From assembly GCF_030530635.1 (NCBI RefSeq), contig NZ_JAUMUL010000018.1:1-48856 (forward strand): DNA of 48,856 bases, read 5' to 3'. The stretch comes from Actinomyces sp. Lineage in GTDB: Bacteria; Actinomycetota; Actinomycetes; Actinomycetales; Actinomycetaceae. Shown piece after piece: positions 25,534 through 33,449 of this stretch. A program made the position numbers and the translations under genes. Positions within the stretch are counted from its first letter, which is position 1. Each line of letters opens with the position of its first letter. The notes under the pieces are model-generated. The model was not told the origin of the DNA and searched no databases. It saw only the letters and a program-made list of their open reading frames with translations.

Positions 25534-25980
25534 TCAAATGCCTCCGATGGCGTCGAGTTCCTCAATCAGGGCGTGCGTGTACTCGGACAGGGCGGCGGAC
25601 AGTGCGGCGCGTGCCTGCGCGGGCATGCAGGCCAGAGCAGTCAACTCGGCATTGATCACGGGAATGACGTGCTCGGCGATCAGTGTGTGGCCCTGCTCGG
25701 TCAGGTAGACGTGGGTGGCTCGGCCGGGCCCGGACTCCAGGCGCACCGTGCCGTCCTCCTGCATCCGTTTGATGGCGGAGTTGACCGTCTGCTTGCGGGT
25801 GAAGCACAGCTCGCTCAGCCGGCTCTGTGAGCAACCCTCCCCGGCGATGCGCAGCGCGTAGAGGATGTCGAAGGCGGCGTCTGACAGCCCCGCCGCCCGC
25901 GCGGCTCGGTGATAGGCATCCTCGGTGCGTTTGACCATGGCGTTGATCGCCTGTTGCAGCTCCATCAGATCGGTGGTCAT
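25534..25980 (-). CDS. MarR-family transcriptional regulator
   Basis: This 148-residue winged-helix repressor has the DNA-binding region CSQSRLSELCFTRKQTVNSAIKRMQEDGTVRL at about residues 50-80 and dimerisation helices at both ends. The ATG follows GAGGAG. It precedes the MATE pump in one operon and presumably represses it until a drug-like ligand binds. Two cysteines near the HTH (C50 and C59 approximately) might allow redox sensing, but that is speculative. A palindrome in the upstream region is a candidate operator. Confidence 0.9.
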   Translation of the reverse strand: MTTDLMELQQAINAMVKRTEDAYHRAARAAGLSDAAFDILYALRIAGEGCSQSRLSELCFTRKQTVNSAIKRMQEDGTVRLESGPGRATHVYLTEQGHTLIAEHVIPVINAELTALACMPAQARAALSAALSEYTHALIEELDAIGGI

Positions 25981-26002
25981 GCGGCTCCTCACTGGTTCGT
26001 AA

Positions 26003-26016
26003 GTCCGATTTCGGAC
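26003..26016. promoter_or_regulatory. MarR operator candidate
   Basis: GTCCGA-TT-TCGGAC is a perfect inverted repeat 22 bases upstream of the marR-like start. It is followed by the direct repeat ATCGTACATCGTACAT. Position and symmetry fit autoregulation. Confidence 0.55.
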
Positions 26017-26073
26017 ATCGTACATCGTACATGAATGGCTGATTCCTTCTGTGTGGTGCCCGCGACTCCTCTC

Positions 26074-26102
26074 TTCACAAACAATGGACCGAGCGGTAGG
26101 AT
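26074..26102 (+). promoter_or_regulatory. Candidate promoter of the GH3 gene
   Basis: TTCACA and TAGGAT are separated by 17 bases and lie about 62 bases before the GH3 start. Spacing and the TAnnnT form fit the housekeeping sigma factor. Confidence 0.45.
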
Positions 26103-26164
26103 TGTGGTCGGCGGTGCTCTCCGGTGAGCACGCATACAACCTGGCCTGACAGAAGGGGCTCACA

Positions 26165-28627
26165 GTGGAGCAGAACATGAACCAGTATGAGATTGACCAC
26201 CTGGCAACGGTGCGCACGGGGGCACCTGAATCCATGGTGCTACTCAAGACCGACGGATCCTTCCCCCTCGCTGCGCCCGGTCGCCTTGCCCTGTATGGGG
26301 CCGGCGCGCGGCGCACCATCAAGGGCGGCACCGGCAGTGGCGACGTCAACTCCCGCCACGTGGTCTCCCTTGAGGAAGGCCTCGAGAACGCCGGCTTCAC
26401 CGTCACCACCAAGTCCTGGCTCGACGCCTACGACGGCGTCGCCGAGGAGAACCACAAGACTTTCGTCGCGGACCTCAAGGCCCGGGCCAAGGCGGCGGGC
26501 CAGCCGGCCGTCTTCTTCGGCATGGGTGCCGTCGAGCCCGCACCGGCCTTCGACCTCCCGCTTGACGGCGATGGTGAGGCTGCCGTCTATGTCGTCGCCC
26601 GCGACTCCGGCGAGGGCAATGACCGCCGCCCCGAGGCCGGCGACGTCAAACTCACCGACTCCGAGATCCGCGACATTACCGCGCTTGCCGCAAAGTTCGA
26701 GAAGTTCCTGCTGGTGCTCAACGTCGGCGGCGTCGTCGATCTGACGCCGGTCAAGGACGTGAACAACATCCTCCTGCTCTCCCAGCTGGGTGCCGCGATC
26801 GGTGATGCCTTCGCCGACGTTCTGCTCGGTAAGAGCTACCCCTCCGGCAAGCTGTCCACCACCTGGGCCGCCTGGGAGGACTACTCCACCGAGGGCGACT
26901 TCGGTGACCCGGACGATACCCACTACCGCGAGGGTGTCTACGTGGGCTACCGCTACTTCGACTCAGTGGGTACCGCCCCGATCTTCCCCTTCGGCTTCGG
27001 CCTGGGCTACACCACCTTCACGGTCGGCGCCCCCGAAGTCGGCGTCTCCGGCTCTGAGGTCACTGTCAAGACCGCCGTCACCAACTCTGGCGCCACCGCC
27101 GGCAAGGAGGTCGTCCAGGTCTACGTGTCCGTGCCCGCCGGTGACCTCGACCAGCCCTACCAGGTCCTGGCAGGCTTCACCAAGACCGGCGAGCTCGCCG
27201 CAGGTGCTTCCGAAGACGTCACCGTGACCTTCGACTTGACTGACATCGCCTCCTACGACGCCGCCAAGGCCGCCACCGTTCTGGAGGCAGGCGACTACGT
27301 CGTGCGCGTGGGTGTCTCCAGTCGCAACACGGTGCCCGCCGCCGTCGTCGAACTGCCGGAGACGGCGATCGTCCGCCAGCTCCACAACGCCTTGGGAGAC
27401 ACCGGCTTCACCGACTTCAAGCCGGCCGCACCGGTCGCCGTCGAGGTGCCCGCCGACCTCCCGCGGCTGACTGTGGCCGCCGCCGACCTGCGCCGCGAGG
27501 ACACCCAGGTCCCCGTTGACCTCACCGACGCCCTCGAATATGTGAAGACCCTTTCCGACGACGAACTGTCATACATCGTCCTGGGTGACTACAGCGACGA
27601 CGCCGAGAAGCAGTCCATCATCGGCCAGGCCTCACAGGCACTCGTCGGCGCCGCCGGTCAGACCACCACCCGCTTCGAGGGGCTGCCCTCGCTGGTCATG
27701 CCCGACGGCCCCGCCGGCCTGCGCCTGTCGCCCCAGGTGGGTGTGGACGCCAATGGGCCCTTCGCGCTCGGTGAGGCCTTGGGCGGCCTGTTCGCCGAAC
27801 TCATGGACGATGAGTCCATTGCCGCCCTCGGCGGTGACGCGACCCCCGCGCCGCGCACGCCGGAGCGCACTTACGAGCAGTACGCCACCGCCATTCCGAT
27901 CGGCACGGCCATCGCACAGTCCTGGAACCCCGAGCTGGCCGCCGCCTATGGCGACCTGGTCGGCGCGGAGATGGACCACTTCGGCGCCCACCTGTGGCTG
28001 GCCCCGGCCTTCAACCTGCACCGCACCATCCTGTGCGGACGCAACTTCGAGTACATGTCTGAGGACCCGCTGCTGGCCGGGCGCGTGGCCGCCGGCATCA
28101 CCCGCGGTGTCCAGGCCCACGCGGGGCGGGCCGTAACCGTCAAGCACTTCGCCTTCAACAATCAGGAGACGAACCGCTTGAACTCCAACAGCCACATCTC
28201 CCAGCGGGCCGCACGCGACCTGTACCTGCGCAGCTTCGAGATCGTTATCCTTGAGGCCCAGCCCCACGCGCTCATGACCTCCTACAACCTGATCAATGGT
28301 GTGCACACCTCCGAGTCGGCCGACCTGCTGGAGACCATTCTGCGCGAGGAGTGGGGCTTTGAGGGCCTGGTGATGACCGACTGGGTGGTCGACTCCATGG
28401 CCCGCACGGACCTGAAGTACCCGCGCGCCACCGCCTCGGCCACCGTGAAGGCCGGCAACGAGCTGTTCATGCCCGGCTGTGAGGCCGACCGGCAGGACAT
28501 TCTGGCGGCCCTGCGCGGCGAGGGCGCGGCCGTGACGCTGACCCGCGCCGAGCTCGAGAAGCAGGCCGCCCGGGTGGTGCGCATGGCTCACCTACTGGGT
28601 GACGTCGCCCCCGCCCCGGAGGTCTGA
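26165..28627 (+). CDS. GH3 beta-glucosidase with inverted domain order
   Basis: This 820-residue enzyme probably releases glucose from beta-glucosides. Unlike the usual GH3 order, the alpha/beta sandwich domain comes first (VLLKTDGSFPLAAPGRLALYGAGA, residues 24-260). It is followed by a fibronectin-III-like domain (EVVQVYVSVPAGDLDQPYQVLAGF, about 315-410), and the TIM-barrel catalytic domain comes last. The nucleophile is D739 in GLVMTDWVV; substrate contacts include GRNFEYMSEDP and KHFAFNNQETNR. This arrangement is known in some clostridial, ruminococcal and bifidobacterial enzymes. There is no signal peptide, so it acts in the cytoplasm on sugars imported by a non-PTS route. GTG at 26165 follows AAGGGG; ATG four codons later is possible. 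Confidence 0.93.
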   Translation: MEQNMNQYEIDHLATVRTGAPESMVLLKTDGSFPLAAPGRLALYGAGARRTIKGGTGSGDVNSRHVVSLEEGLENAGFTVTTKSWLDAYDGVAEENHKTFVADLKARAKAAGQPAVFFGMGAVEPAPAFDLPLDGDGEAAVYVVARDSGEGNDRRPEAGDVKLTDSEIRDITALAAKFEKFLLVLNVGGVVDLTPVKDVNNILLLSQLGAAIGDAFADVLLGKSYPSGKLSTTWAAWEDYSTEGDFGDPDDTHYREGVYVGYRYFDSVGTAPIFPFGFGLGYTTFTVGAPEVGVSGSEVTVKTAVTNSGATAGKEVVQVYVSVPAGDLDQPYQVLAGFTKTGELAAGASEDVTVTFDLTDIASYDAAKAATVLEAGDYVVRVGVSSRNTVPAAVVELPETAIVRQLHNALGDTGFTDFKPAAPVAVEVPADLPRLTVAAADLRREDTQVPVDLTDALEYVKTLSDDELSYIVLGDYSDDAEKQSIIGQASQALVGAAGQTTTRFEGLPSLVMPDGPAGLRLSPQVGVDANGPFALGEALGGLFAELMDDESIAALGGDATPAPRTPERTYEQYATAIPIGTAIAQSWNPELAAAYGDLVGAEMDHFGAHLWLAPAFNLHRTILCGRNFEYMSEDPLLAGRVAAGITRGVQAHAGRAVTVKHFAFNNQETNRLNSNSHISQRAARDLYLRSFEIVILEAQPHALMTSYNLINGVHTSESADLLETILREEWGFEGLVMTDWVVDSMARTDLKYPRATASATVKAGNELFMPGCEADRQDILAALRGEGAAVTLTRAELEKQAARVVRMAHLLGDVAPAPEV

Positions 28628-28675
28628 GCCCCTCCGCGCTCTGCCTGCTCGGGCCCTAATCTGCCAGGCATCATT

Positions 28676-28716
28676 GGGCCCCGTCTGACGCCGCGTACCG
28701 GCGCCGGGCGGGGCCC
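28676..28716 (+). terminator. Hairpin terminator after the GH3 gene
   Basis: GGGCCCCG (28676-28683) pairs with CGGGGCCC (28709-28716), and CGCCG/CGGCG-type pairs lie inside. It sits 49 bases past the GH3 stop. Confidence 0.5.
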
Positions 28717-28897
28717 GGGCGGTGGCAGGATCATGATCGGGCCCGACGACGACGCCGTCGCCCGCCACCGACGTCCCCGACCGACCGGGGCGGCCCAGGT
28801 GGCCCCGCCCGGCGGCCCGGCCGCCCGCAACCGGACCCAGAGACACAAGCCGACAACCGCCAGCACCAAGCGCCAACCACAAGCACAAGGAGACACC

Positions 28898-29668
28898 GTG
28901 GCACTGACCCCCGAGGCGATCGAGACCTTCACCCGCCTGTTCGGCTCCGCCCCCGAGCCCAGCCCCACCGACCCCGAGCTCATGGAGACCCTGCAGAACC
29001 ACATCTTCGGTGAGGTCTTCTCCGTCGGCATCCTCACCGACGTCGAGCGCGAGCTGATCACCGTGACCTGCCTGGCCTCCATGCAGACCCTGCCGCAGCT
29101 GCGCGCACACGCGGCCGCCGCCCTCAATGTCGGCGCCACTCCCGTGCAGCTGCGCGAGGTCATCTACCAGTGCCAGCCCTACATCGGCTACCCCAAGACC
29201 CTCAATGCTATCGGCGTGCTCAACGAGGTACTCACCGAGCGCGGCGTCGAGCTGCCCCTGCCGAGCGCCGCCACGGTCGACTATGCCGACCGGGATGAGG
29301 CCGGGGCCGCCATCCAGATTCCGCTGTACGGAGACGAGGTCAAGGCCGTCTTCGCCAAGCTGCCCGAGCCCTTCGATACGCAGGTGCCGCACCTGCTGAC
29401 CGGCATCGGCTTCGGCGAGGTCGAGTCCCGCGGGGTGCTGAGCGTGGCCGAGCGGGAGATCATCAGCCTGGTGGCCATCGCCGCCATCGGTGCCGCCACC
29501 CAGCTGACGCCGCACGTGGCCGGCGCGATCAAGGCCGGCAACACCCGGCAGAAGGTCGCCGCCGCCATGGTGCAGGCCATGCCCTACATCGGCGGCCCCT
29601 ACGCCCTGACCGGCCTGGTACTGGTGGCGAACTACGACCCCAACGCCTCCTCGGAGGCCTACCGGTGA
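28898..29668 (+). CDS. Carboxymuconolactone-decarboxylase-family protein, tandem domains
   Basis: The 256-residue protein consists of two copies of the all-helical CMD fold. The first contains ITVTCLASMQTLPQLRAHAAAALNVGATPVQLREVI; the second contains ISLVAIAAIGAATQLTPHVAGAIKAGNTRQKV. Both share the E/T-x-x-H arrangement of the family. No CxxC is present, so it is not an AhpD-type peroxidase partner. Such double-CMD proteins often accompany aldo/keto reductases in actinobacteria and firmicutes, and the oxidoreductase cluster lies in the same region, but the reaction is unknown. GTG at 28898 is chosen because AAGGAGA precedes it. Confidence 0.88.
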   Translation: MALTPEAIETFTRLFGSAPEPSPTDPELMETLQNHIFGEVFSVGILTDVERELITVTCLASMQTLPQLRAHAAAALNVGATPVQLREVIYQCQPYIGYPKTLNAIGVLNEVLTERGVELPLPSAATVDYADRDEAGAAIQIPLYGDEVKAVFAKLPEPFDTQVPHLLTGIGFGEVESRGVLSVAEREIISLVAIAAIGAATQLTPHVAGAIKAGNTRQKVAAAMVQAMPYIGGPYALTGLVLVANYDPNASSEAYR

Positions 29669-29698
29669 GGTGACCGCCGCCCTGCGTAGCGCCCCACC

Positions 29699-29744
29699 GC
29701 CGAGGTCGGTAGAAGTTACGTGCCGAGGTCGGTCGGCGTAACGG
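29699..29744 (+). repeat. Repeat family B, complete unit pair
   Basis: GCCGAGGTCGGTAGAAGTTACG is followed by TGCCGAGGTCGGTCGGCGTAACGG. This intact copy shows what the site split by element 2 looked like before insertion. Confidence 0.75.
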
Positions 29745-29768
29745 TTCTCCCGGTTTGAGGGTGCGGTG
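29743..29768 (+). mobile_element. Solo terminal repeat of the MITE family
   Basis: GGTTCTCCCGGTTTGAGGG followed by TGCGGTGGG matches the element ends, but no matching opposite end is found before ogt. It is probably a relic of a deleted element, next to another family-B repeat. Confidence 0.6.
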
Positions 29769-29896
29769 GGACAAGTGCATGGCGAAGGTAAGCCGTCTGG
29801 CCCCGGTGCCGCGGAGGTGTACGACCGGGCGCCAGGGAAGATGACACCCTCGGGCCGCTACCGGCGGACGTGGGGACGCGAGTACAGTCAGAGGCC

Positions 29897-30445
29897 GTGT
29901 CACCGGCCACGAATTACCTCTGCACTTTCGACTCTCAACTGGGCCCCATGACGCTCGCCGTCGCCGCGGGGGAGGGGCTGCCCGACTGCGGGGCCGTCGT
30001 CGGCGCCTGGTTCGACGGGCAGCGCCACGACCGCACCGGACTCGCCGACGACGCCCGGCCCGTGACCGCGGGCGACCCGGATGAGCCCGCCGCTCTGGCG
30101 GCCGCCCGGGCCTGGCTGGAACGCTACTTCACCGGCGAGGACCCGGGCCCGACCCCCGCCCTGGCGCCCGGCGGCACCGACTTCCAACGACGCGTCTGGG
30201 ACCGGCTGCGCACCATCCCGCGCGGGCAGACCACCACCTACGGGCGCATCGCCGCCGACCTCGCCGCCGCGACCGGTCGCCCCACCTCCGCCCGCGCCGT
30301 CGGCTCCGCCGTCGGCCGCAACCCGGTCAGCATCCTCGTGCCCTGCCACCGCGTGCTCGGCGCCAACGGCGCCCTGACCGGGTACGCAGGTGGTCCCGAC
30401 CGCAAGGCCGCCCTGCTGCGGCTGGAAGGCATTATGGTCGCGTGA
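29897..30445 (+). CDS. ogt: Methylated-DNA--protein-cysteine S-methyltransferase
   Basis: This suicide repair protein removes methyl groups from O6-methylguanine. The 182-residue protein has the DNA-binding wing and active-site motif ILVPCHRVLGANG with the acceptor cysteine in PCHR, preceded by TDFQRRVWDRLRTIPRGQTTTYGRIA, which contains the HTH and the Tyr that flips the base. GTG at 29897 lies 8 bases after TACAGT, so a leaderless transcript is possible; a GTG at 29870 is the alternative. Its last codons overlap the following transporter gene by 4 bases. Confidence 0.94.
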   Translation: MSPATNYLCTFDSQLGPMTLAVAAGEGLPDCGAVVGAWFDGQRHDRTGLADDARPVTAGDPDEPAALAAARAWLERYFTGEDPGPTPALAPGGTDFQRRVWDRLRTIPRGQTTTYGRIAADLAAATGRPTSARAVGSAVGRNPVSILVPCHRVLGANGALTGYAGGPDRKAALLRLEGIMVA

Positions 30446-31425
30446 GCGAACAACACCCCGCCCCGCCGTCTCACCGCGAGGCGTTGGGCGGTCCCGATGT
30501 CGCGCGCCGGAAGCGACCAACCACGCCCGCCCAACCCGGCGGTGGGGGTGCGGCGCGCGGCCGCTATGTGGCCTACGCGCTGCTCGCCGCCCTCCTGTAC
30601 GCCCTGTCCACCCCCGTGTCCAAGCTGCTGCTGGACGACGTCGCCCCCGGAGTGCTCGCCGCCCTCCTGTACCTCGGTGCCGGCGCCGGCATGAGCCTGA
30701 TCGCCCTGCTGCGCAGCCGCATCGGCACGACGGCCCCGCGGGCGGCGCCACTGGAGCGCGCGGACCTGCCCTTCGTGGTGGCGATGGTCGTCCTCGATAT
30801 TGCGGCTCCACTGCTGCTCATGTTCGGGTTGGACCGGGCCCAGGCCGCAAACGTCTCCCTGCTGAACAACTTCGAGATCGTCGCCACCGCAGTCATCGCC
30901 TTCGTCCTGTTCAAGGAGCGTCCCAGCCGCCGGCTGACGCTGGGGATCGTGGTCATAACCGCCGCGTGCGTGCTGCTCACGGTGGATTACGCCGGGGCCC
31001 TGTCCTTCTCCGTCGGCTCGCTGCTCGTGCTTGCCGCCGCCAGCTGCTGGGGGCTGGAGAACAACTGCACGAACCGCATCGCACACAAGGACCCCGTGCA
31101 GATCGTGATCGTCAAGGGCTTCGGCTCCGGCTGCGGCGCCATGGCGGTGGCGCTGGCGGCGGGCGAGAGACTGCCCCAGACCAGGCCCCTCGGCGGCTGC
31201 CTGCTGCTCGGATTCCTCGCCTACGGGCTGTCCATCACCCTTTACGTGATGGCGCAGCGCGGACTCGGGGCGGCGCGCACTAGTGCCTTCTACTCGGTGG
31301 CGCCCTTCGTCGGTGTGATCCTGGCGTGGGCGCTCTTCCGGCAGGCCCCGGGCCTGACCTTCCTGCTGGCACTCGGCCTGATGCTGCTAGGCACCTGGCT
31401 GGTCATGCCCGAGCCCGACGACTGA
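30442..31425 (+). CDS. DMT-superfamily (EamA) transporter
   Basis: This 327-residue membrane protein has about ten hydrophobic segments arranged as two EamA repeats. The first repeat starts YVAYALLAALLYALSTPVSKLLL after an unusually polar 40-residue N-terminus. The second has SVGSLLVLAAASCWGLENNCTNRIAHKDP. The last segment, FLLALGLMLLGTWLVMPEPDD, ends the protein. EamA proteins export metabolites or amino acids, and the substrate cannot be deduced. The GTG start overlaps the ogt stop (GTGA), so the two genes are coupled. Confidence 0.9.
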   Translation: MSEQHPAPPSHREALGGPDVARRKRPTTPAQPGGGGAARGRYVAYALLAALLYALSTPVSKLLLDDVAPGVLAALLYLGAGAGMSLIALLRSRIGTTAPRAAPLERADLPFVVAMVVLDIAAPLLLMFGLDRAQAANVSLLNNFEIVATAVIAFVLFKERPSRRLTLGIVVITAACVLLTVDYAGALSFSVGSLLVLAAASCWGLENNCTNRIAHKDPVQIVIVKGFGSGCGAMAVALAAGERLPQTRPLGGCLLLGFLAYGLSITLYVMAQRGLGAARTSAFYSVAPFVGVILAWALFRQAPGLTFLLALGLMLLGTWLVMPEPDD

Positions 31426-31484
31426 GGCCGGGCCTGGATCTTCGCCTCCACCCACAGCCGAACACGTAAGGAGCGCCCCCGCGC

Positions 31485-32288
31485 ATGCACGACTACCTCG
31501 CCCGGGAGCTGACCGCGCGGGTTCCCGCCACAGGCATTGACCCGGGCGGGCTCGTCCACGCCCTGGCATACGTGCCCCGCACCGCCGCGGCCGGGCGGGT
31601 GCAAGCCCCACTGGTGGTGTGCTGCCACGGGCTCGGGGAGTCCGGGTTGCGCGTGGCGCAGATCGCCCAGCGCCTGGCCGCCGCGGGCGCCGTCGCCATT
31701 GCTCCCAGTTTCCGCGGGGGAGGGGCCCCGACGGCGGGCCCCACCACCGCCATGACCGTCGCCACCGAGCTCGCAGACCTGGAAGCCGTGTTGGAGGCCG
31801 CCCGCACCTGGCCCTTCGTCGACGCCGCCCGCACCGCCCTGTTCGGCCGTAGCCAGGGCGGGCTGGTGGCGATGCTTGCGGCCGCCCAACACCCGGCACA
31901 GATCGCCGCACTGGCTCTGTGGTACCCGGCGCTTGCGGCCCCCGCCTCGGTGCGACGCCGCTTCGGGAGACTCGCCGCGGTGCCGGAGACCTTCACCTCC
32001 CGCGTCGACGGTCGCGACATCATCCTCGGACGCGACTTCGCCCGCGACCTGTGGAACCGGGACGTGGAGGCCGCCATGCGCAGCTACCGCTCCCCGGTGC
32101 TGCTGGTGCACGGCGATGCGGACGACGACGTACCGCTCGCCGTTTCCCAGGTGGCCACCCGCACCCTCCCTGACGCCCGCCTGGAGCGCATCCCGGGCGC
32201 GGGGCACGGCTTCGGGGACGCGAACTACGAGACGGCGGTGGGGCGGACCGTGGACTTCCTGGCCTGGGTTGGGGTTCTGGAGGACTGA
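31485..32288 (+). CDS. Alpha/beta-hydrolase (dienelactone-hydrolase or peptidase-like)
   Basis: This 267-residue serine hydrolase has an oxyanion segment VVCCHGLGESG, a nucleophile elbow FGRSQGG, an aspartate in HGDADDDVP and a histidine in GAGHGFGD, so the triad is complete. The fold is the short prolyl-oligopeptidase or dienelactone type with no lid domain and no signal peptide. It follows the EamA gene by 59 bases on the same strand and may share its message. The reaction is unknown. The start has AAGGAGC upstream at good spacing. Confidence 0.88.
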   Translation: MHDYLARELTARVPATGIDPGGLVHALAYVPRTAAAGRVQAPLVVCCHGLGESGLRVAQIAQRLAAAGAVAIAPSFRGGGAPTAGPTTAMTVATELADLEAVLEAARTWPFVDAARTALFGRSQGGLVAMLAAAQHPAQIAALALWYPALAAPASVRRRFGRLAAVPETFTSRVDGRDIILGRDFARDLWNRDVEAAMRSYRSPVLLVHGDADDDVPLAVSQVATRTLPDARLERIPGAGHGFGDANYETAVGRTVDFLAWVGVLED

Positions 32289-32355
32289 AGCGGATGTCGC
32301 CGGCCGGTGCGCGCGGGGCGGTGTTGGCCAGGATACACGGCTGTGGGCTGTGCCC

Positions 32356-32384
32356 TTGCCTCGAATGCCTCGAATCGACATAAT
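32356..32384 (+). promoter_or_regulatory. Promoter of the SirTM gene, probably leaderless
   Basis: TTGCCT and CATAAT are 17 bases apart, and the -10 box ends 7 bases before the GTG at 32392. Transcription would begin at or next to the start codon, which explains the lack of a ribosome-binding site. Confidence 0.5.
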
Positions 32385-32391
32385 CGCCCGG

Positions 32392-33291
32392 GTGACTACC
32401 ACCCCGCCGTCTCCGCCGCTCGACGCCGTCAATCTGGCCCGTATCGACCGCCTCGCCGAGGCGCTGACCGGCGCGGACGCCGTCCTCGTCGGCGCCGGCG
32501 CCGGGCTGTCGGTCGCCGACGGCGACGCGCACGCGGGCCCGGCGTTCGAGGCGCGCTTCGCCGACTTCCACGCCGCCCGCTGCATCACCGACGCCTACTC
32601 CGGCGGCTTCTACCCCTTCCCCACGCCGGAGGAGAAGTGGGCCTTCTGGGCGCGCAACATCCTCCTCCAGCGCTACGAGTCCGGGCCCGGCGCCGTCTAC
32701 CGCGACCTGCACGCCCTGATGGACGGGCGCGACTTCTTCGTCCTGACCACCAACGTCGACCACCGCTTCCAGAACTCCGGTTTCCCCAAGAACCGACTGT
32801 TCTACACGCAGGGCGACTACGGCCTGTTCCAGTGCTCCGCGCCCTGCAGCCAGGACACCTATGACAACCACGACGCCGTAGTCGCCATGGACGCCGCCGA
32901 GCGGGCCGGAGCCGCCCTCGGCACCCCGATGCGCGTGCCCACACACCTGCTGCCCACCTGCCCGCGGTGCGGGGAGCCCTTGACCACCAACCTGCGCGCG
33001 GACGACACCTTCGTGCAGGACGCCGGCTGGTACGCCGCCGCCGAGCGCTACGTAGCCTGGGCCGGCGCGCACCGGACCGGGCGTGTGCTCCACCTCGAGC
33101 TCGGCGTGGGCATGAACACGCCCGGCATCATCAAGTACCCCTTCTGGCGGCGCGTGCACGCCAACCCCGAGGCCACCTATGCGGCGCTGTCGCTGGAGCC
33201 GGGCACGCCCCGCGAGACCGCCGACCGCTCCATCCTCATCGACGCCGACCTGGGCGCCGCCCTGTCCGCCCTGCGCGAGCGGCTGGGCTGA
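32392..33291 (+). CDS. SirTM-class (class M) SIR2-family NAD-dependent protein
   Basis: This 299-residue sirtuin belongs to the M class, whose characterised members ADP-ribosylate a lipoylated GcvH-like carrier rather than deacetylate. Visible motifs are the NAD site DAVLVGAGAGLS, the YPFPTPEEKWAFWARNI region, LTTNVDHRFQ, and FYTQGDYGLFQCS. In the last, a Gln stands where deacetylases have the catalytic His, as in other SirTM. LELGVGMNTPGIIKYPFW follows. Two cysteine pairs, CSAPC and CPRC, would bind zinc. The macrodomain, GcvH-like and lipoate-ligase genes usually linked to SirTM are not adjacent. GTG at 32392 was preferred; ATG at 32365 would add nine residues but would lie upstream of the likely transcription start. 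Confidence 0.88.
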   Translation: MTTTPPSPPLDAVNLARIDRLAEALTGADAVLVGAGAGLSVADGDAHAGPAFEARFADFHAARCITDAYSGGFYPFPTPEEKWAFWARNILLQRYESGPGAVYRDLHALMDGRDFFVLTTNVDHRFQNSGFPKNRLFYTQGDYGLFQCSAPCSQDTYDNHDAVVAMDAAERAGAALGTPMRVPTHLLPTCPRCGEPLTTNLRADDTFVQDAGWYAAAERYVAWAGAHRTGRVLHLELGVGMNTPGIIKYPFWRRVHANPEATYAALSLEPGTPRETADRSILIDADLGAALSALRERLG

Positions 33292-33314
33292 GTTCGGGGC
33301 TGCACGCCATATCT

Positions 33315-33372
33315 GCCGACCTCGGTACGTAAGATCTACCGACCTCGGTACGTAAGATCTACCGACCTCGGC
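33315..33372 (-). repeat. Repeat family B, two and a half 23-bp tandem units
   Basis: Two successive 23-bp units (33315-33337 and 33338-33360) differ at one base. Each holds CCGACCTCGGTACGTAAG, and a third partial unit ends at 33372. The orientation is inverted relative to 4205. The array lies 77 bases before the ABC transporter. Confidence 0.8.
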
Positions 33373-33449
33373 GGGGGTGGCGGGGGCTTGTTGGAACTCC
33401 CAGGAAGAGGACATAGGCTTCTGTGCTCAACCCCCGCTCCGGAGAGCCC

